Of a DNA stretch of 64,000 nucleotides, positions 28,400 to 41,305 are shown one piece after another. The stretch's first letter is position 1. Every line of letters begins with the position of its first letter. The position numbers and the translations under genes are program-made. Under the pieces are notes generated by a model, which saw nothing but the letters and a program-made list of their open reading frames with translations, was not told the DNA's origin and searched no databases. Location of the stretch: the NCBI GenBank assembly GCA_963850535.1, contig CAWKMC010000010.1, positions 186,001 through 250,000 on the forward strand. Reading direction: 5' to 3'. Source of the stretch: JAMXLO01 sp963850535. GTDB lineage: Bacteria; Pseudomonadota; Alphaproteobacteria; Acetobacterales; Acetobacteraceae.

Positions 28400-29902
28400 T
28401 TACTTCGGTCGCATATCCTGCAACCGCAGCAAGCCATCCGCCAGAAGGGTGAAGCCGGTAATGCGGCTGGACAGCCCAATGATATTGCGCGGCGTCCAAA
28501 GGTAGATGATCGGCAGGTCCTTGCTGACCTGCTGCCATACCCCCTCATAGGCAGCGCGTCGTTCGCTCAGTGCGTCAGTGATACGCGCGCGATCAAGCAG
28601 TTGATCGACGCTTGCGTTGGAATAGCCGGCGCGGTTGAGGGCGCCGCCAGTGTGCAGGAAGCTCCACGCGTTGCTGTCGGTGTCTAGCAGTCCCGACCAG
28701 CCGCCGAGCGTCATCACGTAGTCGCCGCGCTGAACGGTCGAAAGTGCCGTGCCGAATTCCATTGCATTAACCTGCACCGCGAAGCCGGCCTCGGCTGCCA
28801 TCGACTGGATGACCTCGCCGACCTGCACGTCCTGCGGTCTGTTGTAGACGATCAGCGGCACCGATACCGGCGTTGCGATGCCAGCCTCCTTCAGCAAGGC
28901 ACGCGCCTTGGCGACGTCACGCTTGGAGGGCGCCACTTCCTCCACATAGAGCGGGCTCAGAGGCGATGTGGCCTGCCCGTTCGGCTGGTACGTGCCGGCA
29001 TACACCACCTGGCTTAGCGCATCGCGATCCAGCGACAGTTCGAATGCGCGTCGCACGCGGGGATCCCGTCCCAACGGCGCTTCGGCTTTTGGAAAGTTGC
29101 CGATATTGATGGTCAGGGCACCGTAACCGAGGCTTGGCATCGAAACCAGGCCGAGCTTCGGGTCTCGCTTCACCGTCTCTGCATCCAGAGGTGCAATCCC
29201 GGTGAGATCGAGCGAGCCAGCCTGCAGATTAGCCAGCCGGACGCTGCTGTCGGGGATAATGCGATAGGTGATGCGATCATAGTGGATGCGGCTCGCATCC
29301 CAGTAGCCTGGGAAGCGCTCAAGCGTGATATGGTCCTGTGCCACACGTTCCACGAAACGGAACGGACCGGTGCAAACCGGATGCTGTCCGAAATCCTTTC
29401 CGGCGGTTTCGGCGGCCTTCGGCGGCAGCATCATGCCGGCGCGGTCGGTCAGAATTGCGACAAAAGGCGAGAACGCCTCGCGCATCACGACGCGCACTGT
29501 GTGCGGATCAACCACCTCGACATGATCGACCGCGCCGATCTCGCTGCGGCGAAAACTGCCAGGCGCATTCAAGTGCCGTTCCAAAGTGTACTTTACAGCA
29601 GCTGCGTCGAATGGCTCGCCATCCTGGAACTGCACATTCGGTCGCAGTTGGATCAATAGGGTCCTGCTGTCGGTCCATCGGTAACCAGTTGCCAGCAGAG
29701 GCACGATGTTCAACTTGCTGTCGAAGTCGAACAACTTGTCGCACAGTGCGGTCATGACAACCGTGCCGACATAAGTGCGCGAAAAGGTCGGATCGAGCAG
29801 GTCGGGATCGTCGCTGATGCCAATACGCAGCGCGTCTCCCTGCTGAGCGAAGACTGGTTGGGCAAGTGTGGCAAGGCCGGCTATCAGCCACAAAAAGCGC
29901 AT
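28400..29902 (-). CDS. ABC transporter substrate-binding protein, family 5
   Basis: The roughly 500-aa periplasmic protein starts at ATG 29902 with MRFLWLIAGLATLAQPVFA, a clear cleavable signal peptide, and a purine-rich AGAGGAT upstream. A longer frame to 29947 exists but buries the signal. Family features are ALRIGISDDPDLLDPTFSRT, QLRPNVQFQDGEPFDAAAVK, and HPVCTGPFRFVERV. It is the first gene of a two-gene minus-strand unit with the frameshifted binding protein. Both probably serve the dppBC-like permease encoded convergently. Two binding proteins for one permease suggest two ligands. Confidence 0.9.
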   Translation of the reverse strand: MRFLWLIAGLATLAQPVFAQQGDALRIGISDDPDLLDPTFSRTYVGTVVMTALCDKLFDFDSKLNIVPLLATGYRWTDSRTLLIQLRPNVQFQDGEPFDAAAVKYTLERHLNAPGSFRRSEIGAVDHVEVVDPHTVRVVMREAFSPFVAILTDRAGMMLPPKAAETAGKDFGQHPVCTGPFRFVERVAQDHITLERFPGYWDASRIHYDRITYRIIPDSSVRLANLQAGSLDLTGIAPLDAETVKRDPKLGLVSMPSLGYGALTINIGNFPKAEAPLGRDPRVRRAFELSLDRDALSQVVYAGTYQPNGQATSPLSPLYVEEVAPSKRDVAKARALLKEAGIATPVSVPLIVYNRPQDVQVGEVIQSMAAEAGFAVQVNAMEFGTALSTVQRGDYVMTLGGWSGLLDTDSNAWSFLHTGGALNRAGYSNASVDQLLDRARITDALSERRAAYEGVWQQVSKDLPIIYLWTPRNIIGLSSRITGFTLLADGLLRLQDMRPK

Positions 29903-30073
29903 GGGTATCCTCTGGACGGCTGTTTCCCACAGATTGATGCAGATCACGTTCGTCCGGGCAAGAAAGGATGTGCATTCATTGTGGCGGGCACGCAGTCAGC
30001 AAGCCTAGAACACATGCGGCAAATCTGGTAATATTCCTATAGTGAAGATCGAAGCATAGCAGAGGCGGTAACA

Positions 30074-30538
30074 ATGGCTGAGACTGAGGCATCAGACACT
30101 GTCCTGCGACTGACGGCGCAAATAGTCGCGGCACATGTCGAACACAATGCCGTCCAGGCCGATGCGCTCCCAAGTCTGATCCAGAAGGTCTATCAGACGC
30201 TGCGCGATGTCGGGCAGGCGCCGCCAGAAACTGCCAAGCCAACTCCGGCCGTTCCGATCAAGCAGTCGGTCAGGCCGGAATTCATTATCTGCCTCGAGGA
30301 CGGTAAGAAGCTGAAGATGCTGAAGCGGCATCTGACGACCGCATACAAGATGACACCAGCGCAGTATCGGGCGCGCTGGGGGTTGCCGGCAGATTACCCG
30401 ATGGTTGCCCCGAACTATGCCAAGGTGCGCTCGTCATTGGCGAAGCAGATAGGTCTGGGGCGCAAGCCGGCAGGCTCAACCCCGAAGCGGCGAGGAGCCA
30501 ATCAAGGGGCGCGTGGACGACGAGCCCGCTCCACCTGA
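30074..30538 (+). CDS. mucR: MucR/Ros family zinc-finger transcriptional regulator
   Basis: The 154-aa protein matches the alphaproteobacterial Ros/MucR family, global regulators of exopolysaccharide, motility and surface genes, which bind AT-rich DNA through a prokaryotic zinc finger. It shows LTAQIVAAHVEHNAVQADAL at the N-terminus and the finger region FIICLEDGKKLKMLKRHL, with C-x2-D and H-x-type ligands, followed by TTAYKMTPAQYRARWGLPA and DYPMVAPNYAKVRSSLAK. GAGGCGG precedes the ATG. It is divergent from the binding-protein unit and upstream of gltB. Whether it controls gltBD or secreted-protein genes here is unknown. Confidence 0.92.
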   Translation: MAETEASDTVLRLTAQIVAAHVEHNAVQADALPSLIQKVYQTLRDVGQAPPETAKPTPAVPIKQSVRPEFIICLEDGKKLKMLKRHLTTAYKMTPAQYRARWGLPADYPMVAPNYAKVRSSLAKQIGLGRKPAGSTPKRRGANQGARGRRARST

Positions 30539-30708
30539 CCGCAATGCGCCCAAGTGTGGTCTGAACTCGAACCACCCTTGTCCAGGGCCGCCTGGATACG
30601 GGGAGTTGAGTCATTCTGACGCTGGGCGTTGCAGCGCAGCAAAGCGCAGGCTAGCTTACCTGTTTGCGACCGGCCCGGTCGCCGGGAGGTTGAACTATAG
30701 CTGCGGCA

Positions 30709-35397
<4,689 letters not shown>

Positions 35398-35409
35398 TAA
35401 GGTTCAAAG

Positions 35410-36849
35410 ATGGGCAAGGTTACTGGGTTCCTCGAGATCGAGCGGCATGACCGCGGCTATGACAAGCTCGAAGTAAGGCGCAGGACGTGGACCGAATTCC
35501 TCAAGCCGCTGTCGGATGCGGAGCTGGCGGATCAGGCGGCGCGCTGCATGGATTGCGGCATTCCGTTCTGTCACAACGGTTGTCCGGTGAACAACCTAAT
35601 CCCGGACTGGAACAATCTGGTTCACCGACATCAGTGGGAAGCGGCGATCCGCACGCTGCATTCCACCAACAACTTCCCTGAGTTCACCGGCCGCATCTGC
35701 CCGGCGCCGTGCGAAGCTTCGTGCACGCTGAACATCGACGACAACCCGGTCACCATCAAGACGATCGAGTGCGCCATTGTCGATCGCGCGTGGGAGGAAG
35801 GCTGGATCGTGCCTCACCCGCCATCGCATCGTACCGGCAAGCGCGTTGCTGTCGTGGGCTCCGGGCCGGCGGGCCTTGCCTGCGCACAGCAGCTCGCGCG
35901 CGCCGGCCATACTGTGACGCTGTTCGAGAAGAGCGATCGGATCGGCGGTCTGCTCCGCTACGGCATCCCCAATTTCAAGATGGAGAAGCACCTGATTGAT
36001 CGCCGCATCGATCAGATGACGGCTGAAGGCGTGGGCTTCCGCACCGGCATCGAAATCGGTGTGAACTTGCCGACGGACGCGCTGCTGCGCGACTTCGACG
36101 CAGTGGTGATGGCGGGTGGCGCCGAATGGCCGCGCGATCTGGAAGTGCAGGGGCGTGGGCTCGATGGCGTGCACTTCGCCATGGACTTCCTGACTCAACA
36201 GAACAAGCGTGGTGCCGGCGATGACGAGGCGCGCGCTACGATGGGACGCGGCACGATCACCGCGAAAGGCAAGCATGTGGTGGTGATCGGCGGTGGCGAC
36301 ACCGGATCGGACTGCATCGGCACTTCGGTGCGACAGGGTGCGGCGTCGGTTACCCAGTTGGAAATCCTGCAGAGACCGCCGGAGCGCGAGAACAAGGCGC
36401 TGACCTGGCCGGACTGGCCGCTAAAGTTGCGTACGTCACATGCGCATGAAGAAGGCGCCGATCGTGATTGGGCGGTGCTGACCAGGCGCGCAATCGGCCT
36501 CTCAGGCAAGGTGGAAGCGCTGGAGTGCGTGCGCGTCGAATGGGTGAACGGTACGATGCAGGATGTGCCGGGCAGTCAGTTCGAGCTCAAGGCAGATCTT
36601 GTTTTGTTGGCGATGGGTTTCCTCGGGCCGCGCAGGCCAGGGATGATCGAGCAGTCGCGCGTGGCGCTCGATCCGCGCGGCAATGTGCTGGCAAACACCT
36701 CGGACTATCACGCTTCGGTCGATAAGGTATTCGCTGCTGGCGATATGCGCCGCGGACAGTCGCTTGTGGTATGGGCGATCCGCGAGGGCCGTCAGTGCGC
36801 GCGGGCGGTCGACGAATACCTGATGGGAACGAGTAGCCTGCCGCGTTAG
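35410..36849 (+). CDS. gltD: Glutamate synthase small subunit
   Basis: The 479-aa subunit passes electrons from NADPH to GltB. The N-terminal 4Fe-4S ligands lie in CMDCGIPFCHNGCPVNN (about residue 47) and GRICPAPCEASCTLN. FAD binding is VAVVGSGPAGLACAQQLA (about 147) and NAD(P)H binding is HVVVIGGGDTGSDCIG (about 290). The C-terminal FAD loop is VFAAGDMRRGQSLVVWAI. It is encoded directly after gltB, and the two form one cytoplasmic complex of the GS-GOGAT ammonia-assimilation route. Confidence 0.96.
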   Translation: MGKVTGFLEIERHDRGYDKLEVRRRTWTEFLKPLSDAELADQAARCMDCGIPFCHNGCPVNNLIPDWNNLVHRHQWEAAIRTLHSTNNFPEFTGRICPAPCEASCTLNIDDNPVTIKTIECAIVDRAWEEGWIVPHPPSHRTGKRVAVVGSGPAGLACAQQLARAGHTVTLFEKSDRIGGLLRYGIPNFKMEKHLIDRRIDQMTAEGVGFRTGIEIGVNLPTDALLRDFDAVVMAGGAEWPRDLEVQGRGLDGVHFAMDFLTQQNKRGAGDDEARATMGRGTITAKGKHVVVIGGGDTGSDCIGTSVRQGAASVTQLEILQRPPERENKALTWPDWPLKLRTSHAHEEGADRDWAVLTRRAIGLSGKVEALECVRVEWVNGTMQDVPGSQFELKADLVLLAMGFLGPRRPGMIEQSRVALDPRGNVLANTSDYHASVDKVFAAGDMRRGQSLVVWAIREGRQCARAVDEYLMGTSSLPR

Positions 36850-36857
36850 CACTCACG

Positions 36858-37084
36858 TCAGGCGACCACCTCAACCGTGCCCATCATGCACTTGTCTTCG
36901 TGGTCCACGGCACGACCGTGGTAACCAAGTTTGCCGACGATCACCGGATCGGTGAACGCGATCTTCACCTCAGCTCACTTTGGCCAAGTTCCGGGGCTAG
37001 TGGCACCTCTTCCGGCAGTTTGTTGATGGGGGAGCCGCATCGTATCCACCGCATACCTATCCGGATCCCGTTGTCGTGGATGTG
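36858..37084 (-). pseudogene. Remnant of a cupredoxin/multicopper oxidase C-terminus
   Basis: On the minus strand, between gltD and the molybdopterin oxidoreductase, a short frame ends VGKLGYHGRAVDHEDKCMMG and then TVEVVA before a stop at 36858. Multicopper oxidases end with a motif of the kind DPxxVGxFxYHCHILEHEDxGMM. Here the Cys and second His of the type-1 copper motif are replaced (HGR instead of HCH) and the frame is open for only about 37 codons. An adjoining frame upstream ends LPEEVPLAPELGQ and may belong to it after a frame change. I read this as a decayed gene end; identification rests on one short motif. Confidence 0.45.
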
Positions 37085-39100
37085 CTATGCTCGCCTCACT
37101 TCGACCAACGTATCATTAAAGCAAGCGCCCTCGGCCAGGTCCGCGCGCATGTCGGCAGAGACCAGCGCGGAGATGGTTTGGCCGGTGGGGCTGGTGGCGA
37201 GCCAGGCGCCCTTTTCGCTGGCGACGACACCGGGCGGCACTGCATCGGTAATCTCGAGTGGCAAGATAACCTCGCCGCGCTCGTTGCAGACCTTTACATC
37301 GGTGCCATCGGCGAGGCCACGCGCCGCGGCGTCGTGCGGATGCATCATCAGCCGCGGTTTTGCTGCGGCGAAGCCCAAGGTGGAACTGATCTGCCGGTCA
37401 GATGCGGGCGAGATCAGCATCAGTGGATGGTCGCCGGTGCGCGCGCGCCAAGTAGGTAGCAATGCTGTCTGACCCCAGCGCTGCGCCAACGATTTCGAGC
37501 GCAGCTCGATGCGACCGGAGGGTGTAGCTGGGAAGACATTGTCGAATAGCACCAGCGGCCTGCCATCCTTGCTTTTCATCTGCAGTGCGCTGTCGGTGGG
37601 AATCTCGCTGCCACGGACGTCGCCGAGATCGACAGCTGCATCCATCAGGTCGGCATCGGTGGCCTGGAAGGCCGGATCATCGAAGCCAAAGCGCGCGGCG
37701 AGGCGGCGGAATATCTCGGTGTTCGGCAGCGATTTGCCCACCGGCGGAATCACCGCTTCCGCGCGTTGCAACCAATGATGACCGTAGGACGCATAGAGGT
37801 CCGCGTACTCAAAGTGAGTCGCCGCGGGCAGGATAACGTCGCAGTAATCCATGCTCTCCGTCATCGCCACGTCGATGCCGACAGCGAACACGTCCTCGCG
37901 TGCGAGACCGCGGCGCATACGGTTCTGGTCGGGATGCACTACGACCGGATTGTGGTTGTAGATGAACACTGCACGCAGCGGCGGCTCGATTGAATCGTCC
38001 GCCAGGTAGTGACCAATATCCAGCAGGTTGAGCGTACGCATGCCGTCAGGCGCGAGATCGGGGCGCTGCAGCCGCGCCATCGTCTTGGGAAAGGCATTGC
38101 TGGCACCAAGGACGATGCCGCTGCGTTTGTTCAGCTTGCCCAACAGCGCCGGCAGCGCGATCAGCGCGCGGATAGAGCTGCCGCCGTTGCGACCGCGCTC
38201 CAGTCCATTGCCCGGCGCGAACACCAGTGGGTCGGCTTCGGCGAGCCATCGCGCGCACGTGACGATCTGTTCCTCCTGCAGCCCGCATGCCGCGGCGGCG
38301 CGCGATGCGGGCCACGCGCGGGCAAGCGCCATGAAGTCTTCGAAGCCCGACACGTGCTGCTCGATGAATGCCTGATCGACGGCGCCCGTGCGCTCAAGCT
38401 CCGCGGCCAACGCCCAGGCCAGCAAGACATCGGTGCCAGGCAGTGGCGCAAGATGCAGGTCAGCCTGTTCGGCGATCTTGGTGCGCAGCGGATCGACGAC
38501 GATCAGCCGACCGCCCTTGCGCTTCGATTGGCGGATGCGGCGGACCAGATGCAGGTTGGTGACGGTGGCGTTGTTGCCCCACACCACGTTGAGCGCGGCA
38601 TCCGCGGCAAGCTCCGGCGGGCAGCCAGGCACCGCGCCATAGGTGCCGGCCCAGGCTTCGCTGCGCACCCCGCCACACATCGAGCGGCGATAGAGCTGGC
38701 TCGCGCCCAACTTGTAGAAGAACCGTGCCGACATGCTTTCACCGGCGAGCATGCCGTGCGGGCCGGCGTAGTTCAGCGGCGTCACGGCCTGCGGTCCCCA
38801 GCGATCGATCACCCCGCTGGTGCGCATGTGGATTTCGTCGAGGGCAGCATCCCAGGAGATGCGCTCGAAGCCCCCGGAGCCTTTGGCGCCGGTGCGGCGC
38901 AACGGATGCAGGATGCGCTGCGGGCCGTGCACAAATGCCGCCATGTCGCGCGCCACCTTGTTGCAGATGACGCCGGCGGTGAACGGCGCGGCCTCGGAGC
39001 CGCGCACCTTGGTGATGCTCCCGTCCTCCACCGTCACGCTGAGGCTGCAGGTGTCGGGGCAGTCGAAGGTGCAGACGCTGGGGCGCTGGATCACAGACAT
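37085..39100 (-). CDS. Molybdopterin oxidoreductase family protein (formate dehydrogenase/anaerobic dehydrogenase-like)
   Basis: The 671-aa protein has an N-terminal 4Fe-4S motif, VCTFDCPDTCSLSV plus the fourth Cys in GVICNKVARDM. The molybdopterin domain follows (RISWDAALDEIH, GPHGMLAGESMSARFFYKLG, VVWGNNATVTNLHLVRRI, LIVVDPLRTKIAEQADLHL) and then a MoCo-binding C-terminal domain (HPLMLISPASDRQISSTLG, MMHPHDAAARGLADGTDV). There is no Tat signal, so it acts in the cytoplasm. Members of this short group oxidise or reduce uncharacterised substrates. No electron-transfer partner or chaperone gene adjoins it, and the metal-bis-MGD ligand residue cannot be assigned with confidence. Confidence 0.88.
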   Translation of the reverse strand: MSVIQRPSVCTFDCPDTCSLSVTVEDGSITKVRGSEAAPFTAGVICNKVARDMAAFVHGPQRILHPLRRTGAKGSGGFERISWDAALDEIHMRTSGVIDRWGPQAVTPLNYAGPHGMLAGESMSARFFYKLGASQLYRRSMCGGVRSEAWAGTYGAVPGCPPELAADAALNVVWGNNATVTNLHLVRRIRQSKRKGGRLIVVDPLRTKIAEQADLHLAPLPGTDVLLAWALAAELERTGAVDQAFIEQHVSGFEDFMALARAWPASRAAAACGLQEEQIVTCARWLAEADPLVFAPGNGLERGRNGGSSIRALIALPALLGKLNKRSGIVLGASNAFPKTMARLQRPDLAPDGMRTLNLLDIGHYLADDSIEPPLRAVFIYNHNPVVVHPDQNRMRRGLAREDVFAVGIDVAMTESMDYCDVILPAATHFEYADLYASYGHHWLQRAEAVIPPVGKSLPNTEIFRRLAARFGFDDPAFQATDADLMDAAVDLGDVRGSEIPTDSALQMKSKDGRPLVLFDNVFPATPSGRIELRSKSLAQRWGQTALLPTWRARTGDHPLMLISPASDRQISSTLGFAAAKPRLMMHPHDAAARGLADGTDVKVCNERGEVILPLEITDAVPPGVVASEKGAWLATSPTGQTISALVSADMRADLAEGACFNDTLVEVRRA

Positions 39101-39199
39101 GGGGCTCCTCCTGATTCGACACTAACGCCGTGACCGCGCGCGGGCAGTGCCGATGCGTGGCACCGGTGCTAGACCACCCGTAGCAGAGAGGGGGCAGAG

Positions 39200-39973
39200 A
39201 TGGCGTACGGACCGTTTGACCTGAGCGGCAAGGTGGCGCTGGTGACCGGGGGCAATCGCGGCATTGGCTTCGGCATCGCCCAGGCGGTCGCGAACGCGGG
39301 CGCGGACGTGGCGATCTGGGGCACCAACGCGGCCAAGAACGCCGAGGCTCAGGCGGCTCTGGCCAGAACAGGGCGGCGCGTAGTGGCGCTGCAATGCGAT
39401 GTCGGGGACGAGACGGCGGTGGAGGCGGCTTTCGCCGAGACTTTGAAGGCGTTCGGGCGGGTCGATGGCTGCTTCGCCAACGCCGGTATCGGCGGCGGCG
39501 GGGCGAAGTCGTTCCTGGAGATGAGCAGCGAACTGTGGCACCGCGTGCTGCGGGTCAACCTGGACGGTGCGTTCTACACGTTCCGCGCGGCGGCGCGGCA
39601 CATGGTCGAGAGGGGCGGGGATGGCGTGCTGGTGGGCACTGCGTCGCTGGCAGCGATCGAGGGGGCTCCGCGCAGCGAGCATTACGCCGCCACCAAGGGT
39701 GGTATGATCTCGATGGTGCGGGCGATGGCGGTCGAGTTCGCGCGCCATGGCGTGCGGGCCCACGCGATCCTGCCGGGGTGGATCGAAACCGACATGACGC
39801 AGCGGCTGACGATGAACGAGACGTTCCACGGCAAGGTCATGCCGCGGATACCGATGCGCCGCTGGGGCAAAGGCGACGACTTCGGCGGTATCGCGGTGTA
39901 CCTGATGAGCTCGGCGTCGCGGTATCACACAGGAGATACGTTCGTTATCGACGGCGGCTACTCGCTATTCTGA
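39200..39973 (+). CDS. SDR family NAD(P)-dependent oxidoreductase
   Basis: The 257-aa short-chain dehydrogenase has the classical motifs: TGGNRGIGFGIAQAV (cofactor), CFANAGIGGGG (NNAG-equivalent), the catalytic Ser in VGTASLAAIEG, and YAATKGGM (Tyr and Lys) followed by PGWIETDMTQR. The end YHTGDTFVIDGGYSLF is typical of 3-oxoacyl-ACP reductase or glucose-1-dehydrogenase-like members. GAGGGGGCAGAG precedes the ATG. It is divergent from the molybdopterin oxidoreductase and may share its promoter region. The substrate is not predictable. Confidence 0.92.
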   Translation: MAYGPFDLSGKVALVTGGNRGIGFGIAQAVANAGADVAIWGTNAAKNAEAQAALARTGRRVVALQCDVGDETAVEAAFAETLKAFGRVDGCFANAGIGGGGAKSFLEMSSELWHRVLRVNLDGAFYTFRAAARHMVERGGDGVLVGTASLAAIEGAPRSEHYAATKGGMISMVRAMAVEFARHGVRAHAILPGWIETDMTQRLTMNETFHGKVMPRIPMRRWGKGDDFGGIAVYLMSSASRYHTGDTFVIDGGYSLF

Positions 39974-40084
39974 TCTCAGACGATGAGCGGAGTGCGGCGG
40001 AAGGCACTGAGATACCGAGCAGGCTCAATTCGGATTCGTCCGCGGAACCTGGCAATGCCCAGCTCATCTCATCTGCCGCCGCGG

Positions 40085-40852
40085 TCATGGGCAGGGCTCG
40101 TATTTACGACCATTCAGGCCCAGATTGTAGAATACCAGCGAGAGCCCCAACTGCTTTGCCTTGGCGCATTTTTTTGCTGAAAAGGCGGAATACTCCGCCG
40201 CAAGAACCGCCTTGTTCTGATATACGAACGGCGAGTACGATGAACACTCCTCTTGTTCGAAACATTCCTCGGCGATCGCAAAGTCCAGGTAATTGACCAC
40301 ATCGGACACCAAAGCTGGGTCGTTCTTCAATGCCACCAGCAGATTACGCGCGTGTCCCTCCTTGGCCAGGAACAGGATGTAGTCGCGCTCATCCTGCTTG
40401 GTGATCGGAAAACCTGACTGATTGGTGAACGCATCCAGCACGTCAGGCTCGAATCCATTGCAGCCCTTGCCCTTGGCATTGTCGATGCGCGCTTGCATGA
40501 TCTGTCGCACACTTCGATCGCGGATATCGACGTAGTGCTCTGGCCAACCCACCAGCTTTTTGCCGATCGCCGCCTTTGGGAACTGCGATGCGTCGCTGCG
40601 CCAAGGCTCATAGCTGCCGGCTGAGAAGTAGCAGATCACAACATGTCCGGCAGCTTGCAGCCTCCTTATCAGTGTGGCTGAGCTTTCTTCCAGGTCGATA
40701 TCATACAAACTGGCAGTGTTGTGGGTGGCAATCACCTTGCCAGAGAGTTGCCAATACCATGTGATGCCGGGAGGAATGATGGTCGGCATGCTTTGCGCGT
40801 GCGCGGTGCTGAACAGTAAAAGCAAGCCCACGAAGACGCTTGCAACTTTCAT
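40085..40852 (-). CDS. Secreted endo alpha-1,4-polygalactosaminidase (GH114-like)
   Basis: The roughly 255-aa protein starts MKVASVFVGLLLLFSTAHA, a signal peptide, and the mature part is of the GH114/TM1410 barrel family: WYWQLSGKVIATHNTASLYD, VVICYFSAGSYEPWRSD, GCNGFEPDVLDAFTNQSGF and VNYLDFAIAEECFEQEECSS. Conserved acidic residues in the strand ends (EPDVLDA and AEECFEQEEC) fit the catalytic pair. Such enzymes cleave galactosaminogalactan-type polysaccharides and are linked to biofilm matrix. An ATG 27 bases upstream (40879) would place the signal internally, so 40852 was chosen. The divergent neighbour is the giant secreted protein. Confidence 0.85.
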   Translation of the reverse strand: MKVASVFVGLLLLFSTAHAQSMPTIIPPGITWYWQLSGKVIATHNTASLYDIDLEESSATLIRRLQAAGHVVICYFSAGSYEPWRSDASQFPKAAIGKKLVGWPEHYVDIRDRSVRQIMQARIDNAKGKGCNGFEPDVLDAFTNQSGFPITKQDERDYILFLAKEGHARNLLVALKNDPALVSDVVNYLDFAIAEECFEQEECSSYSPFVYQNKAVLAAEYSAFSAKKCAKAKQLGLSLVFYNLGLNGRKYEPCP

Positions 40853-41305
40853 ATCTGCATTCCCAATGAAGTGCGTCATTTAGCTGTTACTTCGGATCGG
40901 CTGCATCATCCGTTGGAATTATAGCGGCTGGATCCCTCAATTGGCGGAGTGACACTGCAGCCGGCCTCGCTGCTGGCTGCAAGTGACGAATCGCTAAGGC
41001 CACATGACTTACCGAGGTCCTGTCAGAGCAGGCTCACTTCTACTGCTGGCAGGGTTCGTTGACCAATGTGGGAGCGGCGCTCTCAAGGCTAAAGCGCCGC
41101 TTACACCTTTCGAATAACGACCCTCAATCAAGTGACTATTTCCTTGCGCCGAGAATTTGGTGGATTTGTATCCAAACCAGACCGATACATTGTCGAATTG
41201 TTGGCGGGCGGGTCACGCAGCTCTCTTCGCTGTCAAGGACACGAACCGGACAGTCACACGAGGCCAGCAGACCCGCGCCCTGCGGCGTCAATCGAGGAGC
41301 TTACA
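40853..41305. other. 453-base divergent intergenic region
   Basis: No gene with convincing coding character is seen. The frame from 41132 that runs into the giant gene has no ribosome binding site and a composition unlike the protein that follows. The region should carry both promoters of the GH114-like gene and the giant gene, and holds a strong hairpin listed separately. Confidence 0.5.
41073..41101. promoter_or_regulatory. Strong hairpin in the leader region of the giant gene
   Basis: GCGGCGCT (41074-41081) and AGCGCCGC (41093-41100) are perfect complements around an 11-base loop, with a flanking A-T pair, about 205 bases upstream of the giant gene's TTG. No upstream plus-strand gene needs a terminator here, and only two T residues follow, so a 5' UTR structure or operator is more likely than termination. 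Confidence 0.4.

Noticed and set aside
36900..37472. Plus-strand frame of 190 aa overlapping the molybdopterin oxidoreductase end
   Set aside because: It runs antisense to a well-supported gene, has no ribosome binding site and no family motif; the real signal here is the minus-strand copper-site remnant.
38009..39133. 374-aa plus-strand frame inside the molybdopterin oxidoreductase gene
   Set aside because: It is an antisense shadow of a high-GC gene with Arg/His/Ala-rich, domain-free sequence.
41132..41305. Upstream extension of the giant gene to an earlier start
   Set aside because: The extra residues are unlike the following domain and no ribosome binding site exists there, whereas TTG 41306 has GAGGAGC at ideal spacing.
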